DNA of 64,000 nucleotides from the NCBI RefSeq assembly GCF_002849715.1, contig NZ_CP018863.1:434001-498000 (forward strand), given 5' to 3'. A program made the position numbers and the translations under genes. Source of the DNA: Arthrobacter crystallopoietes. Lineage in GTDB: Bacteria > Actinomycetota > Actinomycetes > Actinomycetales > Micrococcaceae. Shown in pieces: positions 1 to 7,193 of this stretch; the stretch's first letter is position 1; every line of letters begins with the position of its first letter. Under the pieces are notes generated by a model. That model was given only the letters and a program-made list of their open reading frames with translations. It did no database searches and was not told the origin of the DNA.

Positions 1-32
1 ATCACGTCCGTTCCGGCGGTATCTGCGTTCAC
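1..32 (-). CDS. Start of a probable immunity gene (truncated by window edge)
   Basis: Seen: 17 bases after the toxin stop codon the minus strand has a GTG codon (32-30), preceded by the Shine-Dalgarno-like AGGAG with about 10 bases between, and an open frame MNADTAGTDV to the window edge. Inferred: polymorphic toxin genes are nearly always followed directly by their immunity gene, so this is most likely the antidote for the toxin at 50-2950. Only ten codons are visible, so the family cannot be judged. Confidence 0.4.
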   Translation of the reverse strand, partial: MNADTAGTDV

Positions 33-49
33 TGGTGGATCACTCCTGG

Positions 50-2950
50 TCATTTGCGGTTGATGAACAGCCGGGGCGCCTGCTTGACGCCGTCGATGGT
101 GTACTCAACATAGAACTCTACCGGCGTCTTGCCGCCGTCGAACTCGCTGTAAATATCTACCTCGATCCGCCGGGCACGCTCCGCAGCATTGATCAGCGTA
201 CGCTCGAACCGCCAGAAGCTCTCCGACCCGCCGAGGCTCTGATTCAGCTGGCGCAGCATTGGCTGCAGGTTGATCCGTTCCGGAATACCGCCGGCATCCG
301 TACCGTGGAGGTGTCCGCCATCGAAATGGTAGCGGCTGGGTATTTCGGACCGGTCGAGATCCGGGTAAATCTCGTCCATTCCGGTCCGACCTACAGCACT
401 TTGAACACCCTCGCTGCGGATCCCGGTGTCCTTCCGATAGTCCACGATATGAGTTTCGGCAGTGTTTCCGTCGGCATCGGTCCGGTAGACCACGTTGTCA
501 TTCACCCTGTAGGTGGTGTCAGGCAAGGGGTTCTGCAGGTTCGGGTTCAGTTTGCCAGTCCCTCCGGCCGCTTCCACCACCTTGATGGCGCCGTTTTCGT
601 CCGTGTAGAACCGGCCGTGCCCGGGAACTGAATATTTGGTGTTCCGTTCCAGCAATTGTCCGGCCGACGACCAGGGCGTGCGTGGTCCTGGCGCGTCGGC
701 TGCATCGATATCGACGAAGTTGTACACCTTGGGCATGACCTCGTCAATAAGGTCCTGCGCCGGATTCCTCAGGGGTCCTGTCTCGGTCAGGACCCGCTGG
801 TTCAACATGTCATTGACGCCGAGCACTCTCCCGGACCGGGAATCGACGAACTGGATCTGCGTGCCGCCTCCGGGACGGCCGAATGCCGGCGCGATCTCGG
901 ATACTTCAACCTTGATGTGATCCGGAAGCTCATTGAGCTCAAAGTGGTGCAGTTCTTTGCCCAAGGTGTTGACGGGCAGGCTGCGCATATGCCAAGGCGT
1001 GCCATCGACGGCCAAGTACGTGCCGCCGTTGTGGCCAATGCGGTCGAACGTGAGATCCTCACCGAAGTCTTGGCGTAGCCCATCGAGACTGTCGTAATGA
1101 CGGATGCTGCCGTCAACCGCGCCAGCATTGTCCGGGTAGCTGTCCCATTCCAGATCGCCGGTCTTGGGATTGATTTCGCCGTAGCGGTTCGCGTATTCCT
1201 GTTCCGTCAGGGCCCGGCCGTTCTCGTCCACACCGAACTTGGGCTGGTTCTCATCCACAATGCCGGCCAGGCCGCCGTTAATCTCTTCCGGATAGCGAGC
1301 ATTGCCTTCCAGGTTCCGGTCTTGCAGGCCCATATCATCCCGATGCTGGCCATAGTCCTTGTGTCCTGCCGGATCCTTGATGACATCGGGCTGCTCGACA
1401 CCGTTGGCGGGGCGTGCGGGGTGCCGATAATTGTCGTCGATCCGTTGGCCCTCTGCTTCGAATGTCGGCCGTTGGCTTGCCGGGGCGGACGTTGACGAAT
1501 CAGTGGCTGAGCTTGGACGGTTCGCAGCGTCCGGTGTGTTGGTGTCACGCGCCAGTGCCGGTTCCGGAGTTGAGGTCCCACGGGCGGGGGTGGTATCCGG
1601 GGCGGTTCCACGGTTGGGGCTGGAGGGGCCTTCGGCGTCGAAGCGGTTGATGAGATTATCGATGCGTGTGCTGACCGGGCCGGGTCCGTTGCCGGTAGGA
1701 ACCCCGGCGTAGGCCGGACGCGGGCCGGAAAGGGAAGTGCCGACGTCGTTAATGAAGTTGTCCACGCGGACGGCCGCAGGGGCCACGCGGCCCAGGGTGA
1801 CGCGGGCCGTGTCCGTGGCGAAGTTGACCGTGTTGATCTTCAGCGCACTGCCCAGGTCGATGACCCGCCCGGTGTAGCCGGCGATCTTCGTCAGTCCGGT
1901 GGCGTTCACGACGCTGGCCACCCGGCTGCCGGTGCTGCCGACCCGGGTCACGGCCGAGGCCACGGAACCGGTCTTGGCCACGGCCCCACCGCCGGCCGTG
2001 AGCAGGATTGAAGCCAGGTCGAAAGCAGACGCGCCGGCCGCATAGGCAGGATCGCGCTTCCAGTCATCCCAATGGACGGCGGCCTTGCCCACGGCCACCA
2101 GCCGCTCCGCCGACTGGTCCACAATATGTTTGTTTCCGGTGGCGCGCAGGGCGACCTGGGCCACCGGGCTGGTAACGATCGCGACGTCCAGCGCGAGCGT
2201 GCCGATGCCCTTCCACGTCGCGGAGAAGGTCTCCATGTCCGTGAAGTTCACCATGTTCCACAGGCCGGTCACCGTGCCGGTGATGCCGCTCCAGACACCC
2301 TTGCCGAAGGACACCACCCCGTCGAGGGCATCGCGGTACCACGGCTTGTCCCACTCGGTCGGCTCGCCCCAGGGAATGTTCCCCTCCGCCGCCGCGGCGT
2401 CGAGCTGGTCCGCGGTATACCCGTAGGCGACCTGGTTGGCTCCCGGCCCATCCTGCGTTGTCACCACATACGAAGGCCCACCGAAGAGACCGGAGATCGC
2501 CGTCGCGCACGTGCGCTCCGCTTCCATATGCTCGGCCAGCAATGCGTCGGCGGACTTGAGGATGTTGTTGTCGTCGTTGACCAGGTCCTGGTCCTCACGC
2601 CAGTCCCCGCCGCCGTCGTCGATCCGCGACTGCACCGAGAGCCAGTCGGCGTAGAGGGCGTTGTAGCGCCGCTTGGCATCCCTGGCCCACTCGGCGAAGG
2701 TGTCGATGGCGTCCGCGACGGCATTCGCGTCCTCGAGGACAACTTCAGCCTCGGAGGCCACCTTGTTGAAGGCGGTGTGGACCTGCCAGTCCCCCGGGCC
2801 CTTGTAAGCGGTGGACATGCCGGCCCACAACGTGTGCGATTCCTCGGCCGCCGACTGGATGCCTTCTGCCTTGGTCCGCAGCTTGCCGGCGTGCTGTTCC
2901 AGCAGATCGCCGTCCGGCAACGGAGGAAACTCAGAGGGATTCCAGCCCAT
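50..2950 (-). CDS. Type VII secreted polymorphic toxin with TNT-like and nuclease domains
   Basis: 966 aa. Residues 1-150 form an alpha-helical LXG/WXG100-like targeting region. Residues about 205-330 hold Gly/Ala-rich hydrophobic segments that may aid export or membrane passage. Residues 420-520 are a Pro/Ser/Thr-rich linker. At about 620-720 lies a region resembling the tuberculosis necrotizing toxin (TNT) NAD+ glycohydrolase fold: a GTP tract, MRSLP, paired His, then IAPAFGRPGGGTQ (near residue 692). At about 770-966 lies a DNA/RNA non-specific endonuclease-like domain (Endonuclea_NS_2/EssD type) with DGGHLHG (near 877) and a downstream INLQPMLRQLNQ, the His/Asn arrangement of beta-beta-alpha metal nucleases. 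The gene is last in a minus-strand set of small ESX-like genes and is followed by a probable immunity gene. Inference: a secreted antibacterial (or cytotoxic) effector with two candidate activities. Each domain call rests on motif resemblance only; the TNT part could be degenerate. Confidence 0.85.
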   Translation of the reverse strand: MGWNPSEFPPLPDGDLLEQHAGKLRTKAEGIQSAAEESHTLWAGMSTAYKGPGDWQVHTAFNKVASEAEVVLEDANAVADAIDTFAEWARDAKRRYNALYADWLSVQSRIDDGGGDWREDQDLVNDDNNILKSADALLAEHMEAERTCATAISGLFGGPSYVVTTQDGPGANQVAYGYTADQLDAAAAEGNIPWGEPTEWDKPWYRDALDGVVSFGKGVWSGITGTVTGLWNMVNFTDMETFSATWKGIGTLALDVAIVTSPVAQVALRATGNKHIVDQSAERLVAVGKAAVHWDDWKRDPAYAAGASAFDLASILLTAGGGAVAKTGSVASAVTRVGSTGSRVASVVNATGLTKIAGYTGRVIDLGSALKINTVNFATDTARVTLGRVAPAAVRVDNFINDVGTSLSGPRPAYAGVPTGNGPGPVSTRIDNLINRFDAEGPSSPNRGTAPDTTPARGTSTPEPALARDTNTPDAANRPSSATDSSTSAPASQRPTFEAEGQRIDDNYRHPARPANGVEQPDVIKDPAGHKDYGQHRDDMGLQDRNLEGNARYPEEINGGLAGIVDENQPKFGVDENGRALTEQEYANRYGEINPKTGDLEWDSYPDNAGAVDGSIRHYDSLDGLRQDFGEDLTFDRIGHNGGTYLAVDGTPWHMRSLPVNTLGKELHHFELNELPDHIKVEVSEIAPAFGRPGGGTQIQFVDSRSGRVLGVNDMLNQRVLTETGPLRNPAQDLIDEVMPKVYNFVDIDAADAPGPRTPWSSAGQLLERNTKYSVPGHGRFYTDENGAIKVVEAAGGTGKLNPNLQNPLPDTTYRVNDNVVYRTDADGNTAETHIVDYRKDTGIRSEGVQSAVGRTGMDEIYPDLDRSEIPSRYHFDGGHLHGTDAGGIPERINLQPMLRQLNQSLGGSESFWRFERTLINAAERARRIEVDIYSEFDGGKTPVEFYVEYTIDGVKQAPRLFINRK

Positions 2951-3012
2951 GGTTCAATACCTCATGTGTGCGAGTGAGTGAATGAGTGAAGGTGCGGCGG
3001 CGCAGAGGTGGT

Positions 3013-3393
3013 TCAGACCGCTTGGGGAACCGGTCCGTTCCGGTGCGGAGCAGGTGCCGGCTCGGGGATGTAGGCGTTGTTGGCGGTGTCCTGGGCCGCG
3101 CGGACGTTCTGTTCCATCGTCTGGTCACCGGTGATGATGGCGTTGACCGCAGTGGACGTGGAATTAAGCGCCTGGGCGCTGCGGCCCTGGACTTGCGTCA
3201 TGGCCGCCTGCAGCTTCTCTTCGGACAATCCGACCAGCGCCTCGCCGATGATCTGCGACTTCGAGGCTTCCATGATGGAACTTACTTCCGCGCCGAACTC
3301 CACAAACAGGTCAGCATACTTCTCGGTCTGTGTCTGCACTTTGCAGATGATGGATTGGATCGTCGCCGATTCAATGTCCCAGTCCGCTGCCAT
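3013..3393 (-). CDS. Small helical T7SS-associated protein (DUF6507-like)
   Basis: 126 aa. Predicted almost wholly alpha-helical, beginning MAADWDIES, with a Pro-rich tail from about residue 108. The WDI start and the C-terminal stretch around AVNAIITGD recall DUF6507 proteins, which accompany actinobacterial type VII loci; this is a recollection of the family, not a search result. It lies 62 bases upstream of the large toxin and 74 bases downstream of the next ESX-like gene, on the same strand. Inferred role: secretion partner or targeting factor that pairs with the toxin's helical N-terminus. Its molecular function is not visible from sequence. Confidence 0.75.
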   Translation of the reverse strand: MAADWDIESATIQSIICKVQTQTEKYADLFVEFGAEVSSIMEASKSQIIGEALVGLSEEKLQAAMTQVQGRSAQALNSTSTAVNAIITGDQTMEQNVRAAQDTANNAYIPEPAPAPHRNGPVPQAV

Positions 3394-3467
3394 CTTTCCT
3401 CCATGCCTGCCGTGCCTGATCCGTACGAAAGACAGCGCCGGGGTTTCGACGCTGCCTATCTGGCTGG

Positions 3468-3773
3468 TTAGCCGATGTTCTGGACGGCGGCACGGGCGCG
3501 AGCCCCGGTGTTTGCCGCGGTCTGGTCATTCTGCTCGAGGGTGTTCCGGACCAGGCGGATGATTTCCTTGACCTCGCCAGCCGCGTTCTTCCAGCGGGAT
3601 TCCACACCCTGGTATTCCTCGGAGACGCCGTCGGCCTGGTAATCGGACATGGCGGCGGCAACGGCTTTGTCGCGCTCGGCGATCAGGCTCTCGAGCCGGC
3701 CGACGATGGACTGGATTTCGCCCTGTACCTGGGCGGAAATGTCGGTGTCGTAAGTAAGACGGTCCTGGGACAT
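3468..3773 (-). CDS. ESAT-6-like WXG100 superfamily protein
   Basis: 101 aa, two predicted long helices around a turn near residue 60, where SRWKNAAGEV replaces the canonical Trp-X-Gly. The N-terminus (SQDRLTYD) and length fit actinobacterial proteins annotated as pore-forming ESAT-6 family. A good Shine-Dalgarno (AAAGGA, 7-base spacing) supports the ATG at 3773. It sits between two other small helical genes and upstream of the toxin, so it probably forms a heterodimer with a neighbour or with the toxin N-terminus for export through the EccC/EccD machine. There is no signal peptide, as expected for type VII substrates. Confidence 0.85.
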   Translation of the reverse strand: MSQDRLTYDTDISAQVQGEIQSIVGRLESLIAERDKAVAAAMSDYQADGVSEEYQGVESRWKNAAGEVKEIIRLVRNTLEQNDQTAANTGARARAAVQNIG

Positions 3774-3853
3774 AGCTGTTCCTTTCGGAGATCCGGCAGC
3801 TGCCGGGAGAAATGAAGTCTGTAAGGGATGCCCGCTGCTGCGGACCGGAGTGA

Positions 3854-4189
3854 CTAGCGCGAAGAGCTGAAGTTGGCGGCGTCGAAGTTCGCGGCGCCCT
3901 GCTGCTGCGAGGCGTTGTCGGCGGACTCTTGGTCGCCGGTGTGGAACGCCAGGTCCATTTCGCTCTGGCCGGTCAGGATCGCGGCGAGCGCACCGTTGAG
4001 GTTGTTGGCGATTTCGTCCGCACGGGCCTTGAACTCGTCGAACTTCACGCGCGCCTGGCCGTTGAACTTGCCTTCGAGCGGCGCTACCGCGTCAACCAGG
4101 TTCCGGACCAACTGGCCCATATCCTCGTTTGAGCCTCCGGTCTGTGAGGTCAGCTGCGACAGGGTCTGTGAGCCCATATCAAATTTCAT
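3854..4189 (-). CDS. WXG100 family type VII secretion protein
   Basis: 111 aa from the ATG at 4189. Two codons upstream another ATG (4192) and longer upstream reading exist, but the AAGGTGG Shine-Dalgarno is best spaced for 4189, giving MKFDMGSQ. Helix-turn-helix pattern with the turn FNGQARVKF at about residue 38, where Phe replaces Trp of WXG. The tail is Gln/Ser-rich (NASQQQGAANFDAANFSSSR). First gene of the minus arm, facing the EccC/EccD arm across 296 bases of divergent promoter region. Likely a secreted ESX-type small substrate or chaperone for the toxin encoded three genes downstream. Confidence 0.85.
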   Translation of the reverse strand: MKFDMGSQTLSQLTSQTGGSNEDMGQLVRNLVDAVAPLEGKFNGQARVKFDEFKARADEIANNLNGALAAILTGQSEMDLAFHTGDQESADNASQQQGAANFDAANFSSSR

Positions 4190-4485
4190 CATTACCACCT
4201 TCATGGCGCTTGGCTGCGCTCTCGTCTGTCCTGGTTGATCGTTTCGCAAGAATTACCAGCAGAAGCTATTGGAGACTGTAGGGGGTCTGCGGTAACCGGG
4301 TAGTTCAATAGAATCCCAAACGCCACATGCGCCGCAACCGTTCAGCATGGGTAGAACTCCCCACTCGGCCTGTAATCCGGCGATTTGGCGGTTTCGGGAT
4401 GACATGATGGATGTGCGTTGCCCGGCCGCAGAGCCGATGAGCACCGCCAGCCACACGAAACCGACGCCAGAAGAGGAGCGCCTGC
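4190..4485. promoter_or_regulatory. Divergent promoter region of the type VII locus
   Basis: 296 bases without a credible gene between the two arms of the secretion locus. On the plus strand a TAGAAT hexamer at 4309-4314 is a plausible -10 box, but no good -35 element lies 17 bases upstream. No strong palindrome was found. It must hold at least one promoter in each direction; the elements could not be assigned firmly. Confidence 0.5.
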
Positions 4486-4794
4486 ATGGCCAACGACTAC
4501 GACAGTCAGCTCATCGAGTCTGTGGTGGTCCGGCGCAACCGGCTGACCTCGGCCCTGCTGTACGGCGAGAATCCGAACCAGCGCCGCTGGATGGACAGCC
4601 TGAGGTTGTTCCTGTTCAGCATTGCACTGGCCGCGTTGATTGCCGCTATCTGCGTGGGCTACTCCTTTGTCAGCAACCTGCTGGCCGAACAGCGGCAGAA
4701 GCAGCAGGAACGCTCGGCCTCGGCCTGGGTGCAGCTGCATGCAGATCCCAAGCACGGGGATCTGCCCCTTAAGAACCTACGTCCGGGAGCCTGA
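4486..4794 (+). CDS. Small single-pass membrane protein of the type VII locus
   Basis: 102 aa: a basic N-terminal half (VVVRRNRLTSALLYGENP), one transmembrane helix at about residues 42-65, then a Gln/Arg-rich coiled stretch (LAEQRQKQQERS) and a short tail. The RR-x-RL-x-x-ALL-x-G pattern followed by a TM helix resembles the cytosolic anchor of EccB proteins, but the large periplasmic part of EccB is missing. It lies 3 bases before eccD and leads the machine operon, so it is probably a structural or assembly subunit. Whether it replaces EccB, or acts like EssA/EssB of firmicute systems, is an open inference. Confidence 0.8.
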   Translation: MANDYDSQLIESVVVRRNRLTSALLYGENPNQRRWMDSLRLFLFSIALAALIAAICVGYSFVSNLLAEQRQKQQERSASAWVQLHADPKHGDLPLKNLRPGA

Positions 4795-4797
4795 CCG

Positions 4798-6126
4798 ATG
4801 CCCCTCGCTTTTACCCGCGTCACGCTGATCGGCGAAAGCCGGCACCTGGATCTGTTGCTGCCGGCGGACCAGCCGGTGGGCACCCTCATGCCGCAGATCC
4901 TTGACCTGATGGCGGATTCCCCACGCGAGGAGGTCGCGGCCAAAGTGCTGGTCCAGGCCTCCGGAGAACCTTTGGCCGACCAGACGACACTGTCCGACGC
5001 CGGCGTCAGCGACGGCGGCAAGCTCACCTTATTCAATGCCTCCGATGCTCCTCCGCCCGCCGTCGTCTACGACGTCACGGATACGGTGGTCGAGGAAACC
5101 GAGTCGGTGGGCGGGCGCTGGGATGAGCGCTTCCGCCACCTGATGGCCGGCGCCTTCGCGGCCCTGGGCAGCTGGGGTGCCGTGGAAATACTGCTGGGCT
5201 CGTTCGCGGGCGGCAGCAGCTGGTGGATTCTGCTGGCGGTCGCGGTTGCCCTGCTGGCCGGCTCAACTCTGTTCGGGCTGCCGCAGCGCAGGAATGTGGG
5301 ACTGACCCTGGCCGGCACCGGCTGGCTCTTCGGGCTCGGCTCCGTCCTGCATCTGGACCTCGGCATCGAGCTAAAGCTGCTGGTTCTCGCGCTGCTCTCT
5401 ACCGTGGCCTTTGCCGCCGTCGGGGCAGTGCTGGGCCGGTCCAAGGCCATGTTCGGTGCGGCCGGAACGCTGGCCGCGTTGACCGCTATCTGGGCTGCCT
5501 GCGGCTTTTTCTCCGGCGATCCGATCCGGGCAGCCGCCATCGCCGGCACCATCAGCATTGTGCTGCTGGGCCTCACGCCGAAGATCGCCCTGTCCGTCTC
5601 CGGTCTGGCCACCCTGGATGACCAGCGTTCCCAGGGCGGTTCCATCCGGCGTGCCGATGCCCTGGACTCCATCCGCGCCGCCCACCGGACCCTGGCGCTG
5701 GGCACCGTTCTGACCGCGCTGTCCATCGCTACGGCACTGTGGATCCTCGGCACGGACCCGGCCGAGCAGGTGTGGACGCTGCCGCTGCTGGCCGCACTGG
5801 TCCTCGCTGCAAGCCTGCGCGCGCGGTCCTTTCCGCTGGCCGCCGAGCGGGTCTCCCTCTACATCGCCACGTCGGTGGGAGTCGCCGCGCTGGCCCTGTC
5901 CGCCCTGCGGCTGCTGGACGGCTCCGAATGGCTGGTGGGCCTGCTGCTGCTGGTGATGGCGCTGGCCATCGGCTCTGTCCTCACGCTGAACCTGCCGGCG
6001 CATACCGCCGCGCGCCTTCGCCTTGCCGGGAACAAGATCGAAACCATCGCCATCCTGGCCACTGTGCCGCTGATCCTCGGATTGTTCGGACTCTTCGCCC
6101 AGCTGCTGACGAGCTTCGGTTCATGA
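4798..6126 (+). CDS. eccD: Type VII secretion integral membrane protein EccD
   Basis: 442 aa. Residues 1-80 form a ubiquitin-like YukD domain (FTRVTLIGESRHLDLLLP, with an LTLF end strand). From about residue 120 onward there are roughly eleven closely spaced hydrophobic helices, the usual EccD architecture. Known role: EccD dimers form the membrane vestibule around which EccC assembles. It begins 3 bases after the small membrane protein and is followed, after 73 bases, by a MinD-like ATPase and eccC. A slightly short but complete member of the family. Confidence 0.9.
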   Translation: MPLAFTRVTLIGESRHLDLLLPADQPVGTLMPQILDLMADSPREEVAAKVLVQASGEPLADQTTLSDAGVSDGGKLTLFNASDAPPPAVVYDVTDTVVEETESVGGRWDERFRHLMAGAFAALGSWGAVEILLGSFAGGSSWWILLAVAVALLAGSTLFGLPQRRNVGLTLAGTGWLFGLGSVLHLDLGIELKLLVLALLSTVAFAAVGAVLGRSKAMFGAAGTLAALTAIWAACGFFSGDPIRAAAIAGTISIVLLGLTPKIALSVSGLATLDDQRSQGGSIRRADALDSIRAAHRTLALGTVLTALSIATALWILGTDPAEQVWTLPLLAALVLAASLRARSFPLAAERVSLYIATSVGVAALALSALRLLDGSEWLVGLLLLVMALAIGSVLTLNLPAHTAARLRLAGNKIETIAILATVPLILGLFGLFAQLLTSFGS

Positions 6127-6199
6127 GTCCGGCACGCACCGCAACCGCACACCGGCCCGCAGCCCCAGCCCGACCCCGCTCCTTGGGAAGGAAGCCCCA

Positions 6200-7192
6200 G
6201 TGACGTACGATCCGTGGACTCCCCAGCCGGCGCCGCAGACCCGGCGCGAAGCTCAGGCCGCACAGGCCACCGGAGAAGGCAGCTTCGGCGGCTTCGAAAC
6301 TTCCACCGACACCTTCCGCCGCCGCCTGCGCACCCGGCAGGGACTGCCCGCCGGAGCCCGCGTTCTGCGCCAGCTCACCAGCCTCTTCCGCGCCGACGAC
6401 TACCCGCAGCGGCTTAGCGCGGCGGCCGCGGGAGCCCAGGAACCGGTTACCACCGGCCGCCGCATTGCCGTCATCAGTTCGCGCGGCGGTGCCGGCAAGA
6501 CAACGACGACGGCGCTGCTCGCCTCAGTGTTTGCCGCCATGCGCCAGGACTCGGTGGCTGCCGTGGATAACGACCCGGGGCTCGGCTCCCTGACGCTGCG
6601 TCTTGGCCTCGAGCAGGCGCCGTCCGTCGACGAGCTGGCCGCCGCCGTCGTTAGCGGAACCCCTGCGAGCCACGCCGAGCTGGCCGGCCGGATGGGGTCA
6701 GCCGGCGCCAATCTTTACGCCACTGGCGTCCGCCTGTGGCAGCAGCGCGCGGAGTACTCGGCGCTTGGAAACGCCCTGACCGCCGTCAGCCGCTACTTCC
6801 CGATCACGCTGCTTGACTGTCCCACCGGCATCAGCCATCCGGACAGCGTGTGGGCCATCAAGTCCTCGCACGCCGTGGTGCAAGTGGTTCCGGCCACCGT
6901 GTCCGGGGTCAACGACGCGCTCAGCTACGCCCGCGCCTGGCGGCAGGATCCGGCCACCCATGTGCTGCCCTTGCTAACCGTGGTGACCAGCGCCGATGCC
7001 GACGCGCCGCTGGATCCGGTCAAGGAGGCCGTCCGGCTCAGCCGCGAGGGCCTGGACGTGCTGGCCCTGCCCTACGACCGGCATCTGGCCGCCGGCGTCG
7101 AAATCGACCTGGGTCTGCTGGCACCGCAGACCCGGCTGGATGCCACTTCGCTGGCGTCCACGATCCTGCACGCAGCCAACGGGAACCGGTGA
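6200..7192 (+). CDS. MinD/ParA-like ATPase of the type VII locus (EspI-like)
   Basis: 330 aa, GTG start with GGAAGG upstream. A disordered, charged N-terminus of about 85 residues precedes a deviant Walker A motif SSRGGAGKTTTT (about residues 93-104) and the switch VDNDPGLGS, typical of P-loop ATPases that dimerise. LLDCPTG at about 200 matches the second aspartate loop. Such ATPases occur in many actinobacterial ESX loci (EspI/SnaC-like) and are thought to regulate or place the machine. Only 1 base separates its stop from eccC, so translation is probably coupled. Its target is not evident. Confidence 0.88.
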   Translation: MTYDPWTPQPAPQTRREAQAAQATGEGSFGGFETSTDTFRRRLRTRQGLPAGARVLRQLTSLFRADDYPQRLSAAAAGAQEPVTTGRRIAVISSRGGAGKTTTTALLASVFAAMRQDSVAAVDNDPGLGSLTLRLGLEQAPSVDELAAAVVSGTPASHAELAGRMGSAGANLYATGVRLWQQRAEYSALGNALTAVSRYFPITLLDCPTGISHPDSVWAIKSSHAVVQVVPATVSGVNDALSYARAWRQDPATHVLPLLTVVTSADADAPLDPVKEAVRLSREGLDVLALPYDRHLAAGVEIDLGLLAPQTRLDATSLASTILHAANGNR

Positions 7193-7193
7193 T

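Noticed and set aside
3433..3458. Weak hairpin between two ESX-like genes.
   Set aside because: Only six to seven pairs with a G-T pair, so it is not distinguishable from chance in this GC content.
3793..3806. CCGGCAGCTGCCGG palindrome upstream of the 101-aa ESX-like gene.
   Set aside because: GC-rich self-complementary 14-mers are common here, and the place does not fit a promoter or operator clearly.
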